A DNA stretch of 64,000 nucleotides from Planctomycetota bacterium (GTDB taxonomy: Bacteria; Planctomycetota; J058; JAJDCP01): NCBI GenBank assembly GCA_029260765.1, contig JAJDCP010000077.1, positions 1 through 64,000 on the forward strand, in the 5' to 3' direction. The notes under the pieces were generated by a model. The model saw nothing but the letters and a program-made list of their open reading frames with translations. It did no database searches and was not told the origin of the DNA. The position numbers were made by a program, and so were the translations under genes. Below are positions 44,350 through 53,300 of the stretch, in pieces (within the stretch, counting starts at the first letter, position 1; each line of letters starts with the position of its first letter).

Positions 44350-47300
44350 GTGAAGCGTCCGAAAACCCTGGGCGGCCTGTTGAAGGCCGTCGCCAGGCAG
44401 GCTCCGGAGCGCGGACTGGTCTACCTGACGCCCGAAGGCGCCGAGCTCGAGCAGTCCTACCCGGCGCTGCTGCAGCAGGCCGGCCGGCTGCGCGCGGGAT
44501 TGACCGCCCAGGGCTGGTTGCCGGGCCAGCCCGTGCCGCTGGTGGTCGGGCGCGGCCGGGACTTCTACCCACTGTTCTGGGCCTGTCAGTTGGCAGGACT
44601 CGTGCCGGTCCCGATCGCGGGTCTGCGCACAGCGACAGACAGCGACGGCGGGCGCCGGGTGCGGGCGATCTGGCAGACTCTGCAGTGTCCACGGGTGGTC
44701 TGTGGCCAGGCAGAATTGCCCGTGCTGGAGCGGCTGCTGGGCAGAGGGGTTGCCTGCGCCTGGGAACCCCTCCAGCAGGCGGAGCCCGACCTGTCGCTGC
44801 AGCGGGTGCGGGGGCAGGACCTGGCGCTGATCCAGTTCTCTTCGGGCAGCACCAGCCAGCCCAAGGGAGTCTGCCTCAGCCACGGCCAGCTGTTGGCCAA
44901 TCTCGACCAGATGCGGCGCCGCATCCCTCTGAGCGCAGACGACGTCGAGGTGGGTTGGATGCCCCACTTCCACGACATGGGCCTGATCGGTTGCCATTTG
45001 CAGTTCGTCGCGCTCGGGGCCCGCCAGGTGCGCATGGAGCCCTACCACTTCGTCAAGGATCCGGGCGCCTGGCTCGATCTGGTCACGCGCCACGCCGGCA
45101 CCTGGTTGACCGCGACCAACACCTCGCTGCGCATCCTGCTCAAGCGCATCCCCCGCCTTGAGCCGGGGCGCTGGCAGCTCGACAGCGTGCACTCGCTGAT
45201 GGTCGGCGCTGAGCCGCTGTTTCCCGAAGTGTTGGCCGCCTGCAGCCGGCTGCTGGCCGGCGCCGGACTGCGAGGCTCGGCCCTGCGCCCCTGCTATGGC
45301 CTGGCCGAGGCCAGCGTGGCGCTGAGTCTGGCGGGTCCGGAACCTGCGCCGCGGGTGCACCGGCTGCAGCGCGAGGCGCTGGTGCGCGACGGCCAGGCGC
45401 GGCCCGCCGCACAGGATGCTGAGGGCGCAGTCGAGTTGCTGGATGTCGGACCGCCCCTCGACGGTTGCGGCGTGCGTGTGGTGGACGCGCAGGATCGGGC
45501 GCTTCCGGAGCGGCGTGTCGGCCACCTGCAGATCCGCGGACCCAACCTGACCCGGGGCTACTACCAGAATCCCCGCGCGACTGCAGCCGCACAATGCGGC
45601 GCCTGGTGGCGCACCGGAGACATCGGCTTTGTGCACGAAAGACGGCTGGTGATCTGCGGCCGCAGCAAAGAGTTGTTGCTGGTCGCCGGGCGCAAGTTTT
45701 TCGCGTCGGACGTCGAAGCGGTGGCCCTCGAAGAGCCGGGAGTACGCCTCGCCGTCGCCTGCTCGCTCGCCCGCCAGGGGCAGGACTGCGAGCACAGTCT
45801 GCTGTTTGTGGTTTTGCAGGAATCGGACTGGCGGCAGGCCATCGATGTGCTCGCAGCCGTGCGCCGCCGGGTGCAGCGCATTATGGGGCTGCCCATCGAG
45901 CGCTTGCTGCCCGTCAGTCATCAGCAGATCCCGCGCACGACCAGCGGCAAAATCCGTCGTACGCAGCTCGCCAGCCTTTTCGACGGCGGCCACTTCGACC
46001 GGTTGGCCGATGAAGTCGCGCAGGCCCTGGTCGCGGGGAAGAGTCCAGCCGGCGGCGAAGAGCGAGGGCCGCTGCGAGCGTTGATCGCGGAGGTCTGGGC
46101 GGAGGTGCTCGGCTGCCAGGTGTCCGCCGTAGACACCACGGCACCGTTCATGGAGCAGGGAGGCACCAGCGTCGCGGCGCTTGAGATCCTGGCGCGTCTC
46201 GAGGCCGCGCTGAACCGCCGGCTCGACTATGAGCTGTTGGTGCGTTGCGCGAGCGTAGAGGACATGGCAAGGGCCCTGGAGGCCCGGCCGGAAGTCCCTC
46301 TGGCTTCCCCCGCTCTGCCAGATTCCGCCCAAGGGCTGGCAGAGCCGATGGCCATCATCGGCATGGCCTGCCGTTTCCCGGGCGGGACGCAGCCCGAGGC
46401 ATTCTGGCAGACATTGCTCGCGGGCCATGGAGCGGTCACAGACATCCCCGCCGAGCGCTGGCCGGCTCGTATGCTCGACGGCGTGCGCTGCCAACGGGGC
46501 GGCTTCGTCGCCGATGTCTACCACTTCGATCCGGAGTTCTTTGGCATTCCGGAGCAGGCGGCCCGGGTGCTCGATCCTCAGGGGCGGCTGTTGCTCGAGC
46601 TCGCCTGCGAGCTGCTCGAGCGCTCGGGGCACGGTGGCGCGCGCGCCGACCGGCGGGTCGGCGTCTTTCTGGGCTCGAACCAGTTGCCCTACCAGGAGCT
46701 GATCACCAGCCCTTTCCAGCGCCGCGAGCTGTTCGCGCAGCTGCGCGCCAGCGGGCCCTTCGAGCAGCTTCCGGACGATGCCCGGGCCGCTCTCGAGCGG
46801 GTGGTAGAGAACATCGTGGGGCCAGACCCGACCTTGCCCAGCACGCTGGTCGGCAACCTGCTGAACATGTTGGCGGCGCGCATCTCCCACGAGCTCGACT
46901 ACAGCGGGCCCGCGATCGGCCTCGACACCGCCTGTTCGACTTCGCTGCTCAGCCTGCACCTGGCCGCGGCCAGCATCCGCCGCGGCGAGTGCAGCCTGGC
47001 CATGGCCGGAGGCGTGAACCTCAACCTGCGTCCGACGGTCTACCGGCTGTTCGATGCCGCCGGGGCCCTGTCTGCCCGCGGTCGCTGTCAGCCCTTCAGC
47101 GCTGAGGCGGACGGCTTCGTGCCCGGTGAAGGGGCGGGGCTGGTGTTGCTCAAGCCGCTCTCGCGGGCGCTCGCAGATGGCGACCGGATCCTGGCCGTGC
47201 TGCGCGGTTCGGCGATCAACAACGACGGGCGCTCGCTCGGGCCGATGGCGCCCCACCCCCGCGGCCAGGCGGAGGTGCTGGCAGCGGCGTACCGCAATGC

Positions 47301-50300
47301 GGGGCTCGATCCCGGGCGTGTCAGCCTGATCGAGGCCCATGGAACGGGCACGGTGGTCGGTGATTCGGTCGAGCTGCGCGCCCTGCGCGACTTCTTCGTC
47401 GACGGCAAGCCGCGCTTTCTCGGCTCGGTCAAGAGCCATATCGGCCACACCCTGGGGGCGGCGGGTGTCGCTGGTTTGATCAAGGTCTTGCTGTGCCTGC
47501 AGCACCGACGGCTGCCTGCCAGTCTGCTCGACGCCACGCTCAACCCCAGGCTGCGGCTGGCCGAGCAGGGCTGGCGGCTGCCCGCCCGGGATTGTGCCTG
47601 GGAAGACGCCGCGCCACGTTGCGCGGGTTTGAGCTCGTTCGGTTTCGGCGGCACCAACTGCCACGTGGTGGTCGAAGAGGCACCGCATCCGGGGACGCCG
47701 GAGGATGTCGGCGAACCCCCGCTGCGGCTGCCGCTGTTGCTCAGCGCGCCGACGGCCGCGCATCTGAGGGGCTATGCAGCAACTTTGGCAGAGAACCTGT
47801 CCCCGAGCAGCGCGGCTGTTTGCCACGAGCTTGCCTGGGGCCGACGGGTGCACGCCGAGCGGGCGGCGCGCATCTGTGCCCCGAGCGACACGCTGGCCAC
47901 TGCGCTGACGAGGCTCGGACATGGAGAGGAAGCGGGCTGGCTGCGCGGAAGCGTGCGCCGCCCACCCCGGGTGGCCTTGGTCTTTCCCGGCCAGGGCTCG
48001 CAGTTTCCGCACCAGGCAGCCGGTCTGCTGGCCGCCTGGCCGGCGATGGCCGCCCGCATGACCGAGCTGTGCGCCGGCATACAGCTGGAGCGGCCGCTGC
48101 TGGAGTTCTGCTACGGCCCCGACGCCGATGCGGAGAGCCTGCAGCGCACCGACGTCGCCCAGCCCCTGCTGGTCGCTTTCCAGATCGCGCTGGCCGAGCA
48201 GCTGCTGCGGCTTGGTTTGGAGCCCGTGGCGGTCTTGGGACATAGTGTGGGAGAGCTGTCGGCGGCCTGTCTGGCCGGCGCGCTCGACCCCCGCCAGGCC
48301 GTATTGTGGACGGCGCGTCGCGGGCAGCTGATGCAGGAGCTACCAACAGCAGGAGGCATGGCGGCAGTGCTCGCGCCTGCCTCCGCGCTGGAGAGCCTGC
48401 TCCAGCCGTGGCAGGGGCAGCTGGCCATCGCCGCCTACAACGGACCCGGTCAGACCGTGATCTCGGGCGACCGCGCAGCGCTCAAGCAGCTGAGCAGGCA
48501 GCTGGAACAGTCCGGACGCCGGGTGCTTCCGCTGGCCGTCTCGCACGCCTTCCACTCTCCGCTGATGGCCACAGCAGCCGAGCGCTTGGAGAGCTGCTTG
48601 GAAGAACTGCGGGCCGGTCCTCTGCGGAGGCCTCTGCTCAGCACAGTTCTGGGCCGGCAGGCGCGCGCCGAAGAGCTCGACGCGCGCTATTGGAGCCAGC
48701 ATGTCCTGCAGCCGGTACGCTTCGAGCAGGCCTGCGCTGCGCTCTCGGAATGGAAACCGGATGTGGTGCTCGAAGTCGGCCCCGGCGCCGGTTTGACCGG
48801 ACTGCTGGGTCGGCTGCTGCCCGAGGCTTCCGCGCTGGCTCTGTGCCGACCTCCGGCAGGCATCGATCATGGGGCTGACCTCGAGCGTGCGTTGGATGCG
48901 CTGGCCCGGCTCTGGGTCCGGGGCGCCCCGCTCGACCTGCAGGAGCTGTGTGGGCCCGCCCCGGCGCACAGACCGCGCCTGCCCGGAATCCCCTGGCGGC
49001 GACGGCGCCTGTGTATCGAAGACCCCTGTCTGGGCTCCGATTCCGGGCGCCTGCTGCATAGTCCCGAGTGGGTGCCGCGAGCCCCTGTCGAAGCGAGCGC
49101 TCCGGGCGAAGGATGTTGGCTGCTGCTCGGGGCGGCCAAGGGCTGGGCTGCTGAGCTGGCGCAGTGCCTGCGGGAGGCGGGCAGACGGGTGGTGTGTGTG
49201 GCGGCGGGCCCGCACTTCGCGCGCTACGCCGAAGATGCCTTCGGGCTGCGTGCGGACTCCCCCGAGCAGCTGCGCTGGTTGCTGCAGAGCCTGGCGGGCG
49301 AGCGCGTGGCCGGGGTGGTGCACCTCTGGACTCTCGAGCCCGAGTCCCAACTCGATCAGGGCGTGTTGTCCGTGCTCGCCTGGCTGCAGGCTGTGCTCAG
49401 CGGAGCGGCGCGTCCGCGACTCTGGGTGATCGCAGGGGATGCTTGGGGAGCGGCCGCCGCCGGACTCGCGGAGGCGCTCTTCGACGAGCATCCAGACCTG
49501 GCTGGACGCTGCCTGCTGCTGGATGGGGTCGTCGAGGCACAGGCGGTGGTCGCTGAGCTGGGTCGGCGGGGACCCTTGCTGCGGCTCTCCGGCGGGCAGC
49601 GCTTGACCCGGCGTTTCGTGCCCTGGGCGGCGCCCCCGCGCGCCCAAGTGGTCCCTGGTCTGAGCCTGATCCTGGGAGGCAGCTCGGGGGTGGGCGCGGC
49701 GCTGGCCGCCAGGCTGGCTGCCAGCCCCGGGGCACGCCTGGTGCTGTCCGGGCGGCGGCCCGAGGCCTCGCTGTCGCCCCTGCTCGGGCAGCTGCGGGCG
49801 CAGGGTGCGCAGGTGCGCTACGAAGCCTGCGACCTGCTCGAGGCCGGTGCGTTGAAGGCGTTGCTGGCGCGTGTCGAGGCCCGCGAAGGGGTGCCCGACC
49901 TGGTGGTACTGGCCGCCGGTCAGGCGCGCTTCGGAGCCTTGCGCCAGCGCGAGCTGGACACGGCCCGCCAGATTTTGGCCACCAAGTTGTTGCCGGCACA
50001 ACAGCTCGCCCGCTGGTCGGAGGCCCACGTCAAGGCGCGCGTGATGCTGCTGTCTTCGATCGCGGGCTGTCTGCCCGGCCTGGGCAAGGGGCTGGGCGAC
50101 TATGCCGCGGCCAACGCCGGCCTGGACGCTGTGGCAAGCGAGCAGCGCGCGGCCGGGCTTCCCTGGACCTCGGCCGCCTTCTCGCTCTGGCGCGACACAG
50201 GCATGGGCGTGCGCATGCGGGTGGGCGAGGTGCGCGACCGCAAGGGCCTGCGTGGCCTGAGCAGCGAAGACGGGCTGGCAGGTTTCGAGGCAGCCCTGGC

Positions 50301-53300
50301 GGGGCAGGCCGCCCATCTGCTGGTCGCCGAGCCGGAGGACCTGCAGAAGGCCTCGCTCCGCGAAGAGCGGGCAGTGGCCAGCGAAGCCCCCGCGCTGGCC
50401 CTGCCGGCGCGGCCCCCCGTAAAGCGGCAGGCTGCCGCGCCCGAAATTTCTCCGGCCGTGCCGGCTCCCCCGGTGTCCACAGCGGTCCTCCAGCCATCGG
50501 CACAAGATCTTGAAGAGCTCCTGCGCGGGCTGCTTGCCGAAGCGCTCGAGCTGCCGCGTGCGGCCATCGACCTGCACACCCCCTTCCAGACTCTCGGTCT
50601 GGACTCGCTGGTGGCGCTCGAACTGGTCAAGCGGCTCGAACAGGCGACGGGCCAGACCCTCAGCCTCACTCTGTTCTTCGAGCACGACAGCCTGGCCCGC
50701 CTGCTCGCATTCCTGGCTGCTCTGCAGCCTTCAGCAAGACGTGAGCTGCCTGCCGGCGAAGATCTGGCCAGGCTCCCGCTGTTGCCCGCCCAGCAGACCT
50801 TCTACGCCAACCAGCGCTTCTTTCCCGAGCTGAGCTGTACGGTCAGTCTGCGCCTGCAACTCCGCGGTGCTTTGCGGCCTGCGCTGCTGGAGCAGGCGCT
50901 CGGCTTCCTCACCCAACGCCACGCGATGCTGCGGGTCGGCTTCTTCTGGCACGATGGTGCCCTGGTCCAGAGAGCCATCCAACCCGCTCCGCTTCGGGTT
51001 GCCGTCCACAAGCTGCCCGCCGCAGGCGACAAGCGGCTGGCAGAGCTGGACCTCGAGCAGCGCAACCGGATCTTCGATCTCGAGCGTGGCCCGCTGCTCG
51101 ACCTGGCGGTCTGCCAGCTGCCAGCGCCAGATTCCCACTGTCTGATGTTCGCCATCCATCACATCGTGGCCGACGCCTGGAGCGCCTATCTGCTTGTCTG
51201 GGAGCTGCTCGAGCTGCATGCCCGGCTGCTGACCGGCCGACCTCTGCAGCTTCCCGAGCTGCCCACCAGCTTCGCGTCGGTCGTCCAGGCGCTACAGTCC
51301 GATGCGGCCGCCGACGCGAGCCGGACATTCTGGCAGCAGCTGTTGCGCGACCCCGCACCGCCGCTGCGGCTGCCCTTCGATGGCGACCCCGAGGCCGAGC
51401 CCCGGGGGCCGGCGAACATCCACACAGCCGTCCTGGCAGACGAGGCCACCCGCTGGCTGCATGCCCGCGCGCGGGAATGGCAGGTCTCGAGCTTCGAGCT
51501 GGTGATGCTGAGCTATCTGCTATGCCTGCAACGCTGGAGCGGGCAGAGTGACCTGCTGGTGCGCATGGCCAGTGCGCGGCGTGAGGCGCGTCTGCCGGGT
51601 ATCGAGCGCATTGTGGGTTGTTTCGCCGACTCGCTGCCCGTGCGCGTGCGCCTGGCAGCCGAGCCAGCTCGCGAGCAAGCACGCGCTCTGCGGCGGCTGC
51701 TGATCGAGGTGCAGAAGCACCCCTACACCAGCTCGCTGGAGCTCGCGGGGCTGCACGACCGCAAACATGCCGGACCGCGGGGCCTGACGCCGGCGGGTAT
51801 CAGCTTTCCCAGCTTCAAGGGGCCTGATCGGGTTGGAGAGCTCGAGATCACGGATGTCTCCGGGGGAGCCGCGTCGGGTTTCACCCAACTCGGCCTGATC
51901 GCCTGGGAGTTCGGCGGCCGGCTGTGTTGTTCGTGGAACACACTCGCAGGCCTGTTCTTGCCGCAGACCGTGGAACGCCTGGCCGGCGAGCACCTGGAGC
52001 AGCTGCGCGCGCTCGTGCAGCCGTCTGGGGAGGTCGAGCCTATGCCCGCGGAGCTGCCCGGTCTTCCGCCCGGGCAGACCCTGAGCGCGCGCCTGGCCGC
52101 AAGCCTGGCCCGTCACGGGGGACGGCCGGCGGTCCTTTGGCAGGGGGCGACCACGCGCTACGACCAGCTCGAGACGGCGCAGGCCCGTCTGGCCGCGGCC
52201 TTGCGGGACCATGGAGCCCGCCCGGGCGAGCGGGTCGGTGTGCTGCTGCGTCCGGGCTTGCAGGCTGTGGTCGGGCTGCTGGGCTGTCTGGCCTCTGGAG
52301 CCGCCTATGTGCCGTTGGATCCAGACTACCCGGACGCCCGGATCCGGGAGATTGCCGACCACGCGGGCATCCGTGTGCTGCTCAGCTGCAGCGAGCATCT
52401 CGGCCGCCTGCAGCACTTTGCAGCCGTCGAGCGGGTGCTGCTGCTCGACGATCCTCTGGAGGACGACCCGGTTCCTCCGAGCTGTCTTGCTTGGAGCGCT
52501 CTTCCTGTGGCGCTGCCGGAAGCCTGCCCCGCGGGCCCCGACGACATCGCCTACGTGATGTACACCAGCGGCACGACCGGTCGGCCCAAGGGCGTGATGG
52601 TCTCGCATCGGGCCGTCTGCCTGTTCCACGACTGGGTCCATGAGGCTTTTGCCATCACCGCTGACGACCGCTTCATCCAGACCTCGGCGTTGAGCTTTGG
52701 AGGTTCCATCCGCCAGGTCTTCTCACCCCTGCTCGCGGGCGCCCAGCTGCTGCCAGCCCCTCGCGGCCTGACCCGTGACCCCTTCGCGCTGGTCGATTTC
52801 CTCGAGAGCCACGCCATCACCATCTGGAACTCGGTGCCCACGCTCTGGCGGAGGCTGATGGACAGCCTGGATCTGTTGCGCAAGAGCGACCGGCAGCCTC
52901 GTCTGCAGGCCCTGCGCTGGATCTTGATCGGGGGTGAGAACGTGCCTGCCGCGCTGGTGCGGCGTTGGTTCGATCAAGGGGCGGCGCGCCCGCAGATCGC
53001 CAACCTGTACGGCTCCACCGAGACCGTGGTCAATGCGAGCTGGTTCGCCTTGTCCGGACGTCCGCCCCAGAGCTGGAGCAGCGTTCCGATCGGCCGGGCC
53101 CGTGCGGGCTCCGAGCTGCTGCTGCTCGACGAGCGGGGACAGCCCAGCGTTGTGGGCGAGGTCGGCGAGCTGTTTGTGGGCGGCCCGAGCCTTGCGGACG
53201 GCTATCTGGCGGATCCGGAGCGCAGCGAGCAGGCCTTCGTGAGCCTGCCCGGGCGGGACGGACGCTGGTACCGCACGGGTGACCTGGTCCGCCGCGACCA

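Noticed and set aside
43957..48243. 1,428-codon minus-strand frame opposite the PKS/NRPS start
   Set aside because: Gln/Arg/His-rich mirror of a high-GC gene; it overlaps the clear FAAL-KS domains on the plus strand.
48340..50685. 781-codon minus-strand frame opposite the AT-KR region
   Set aside because: Antisense shadow of conserved AT and KR domains.
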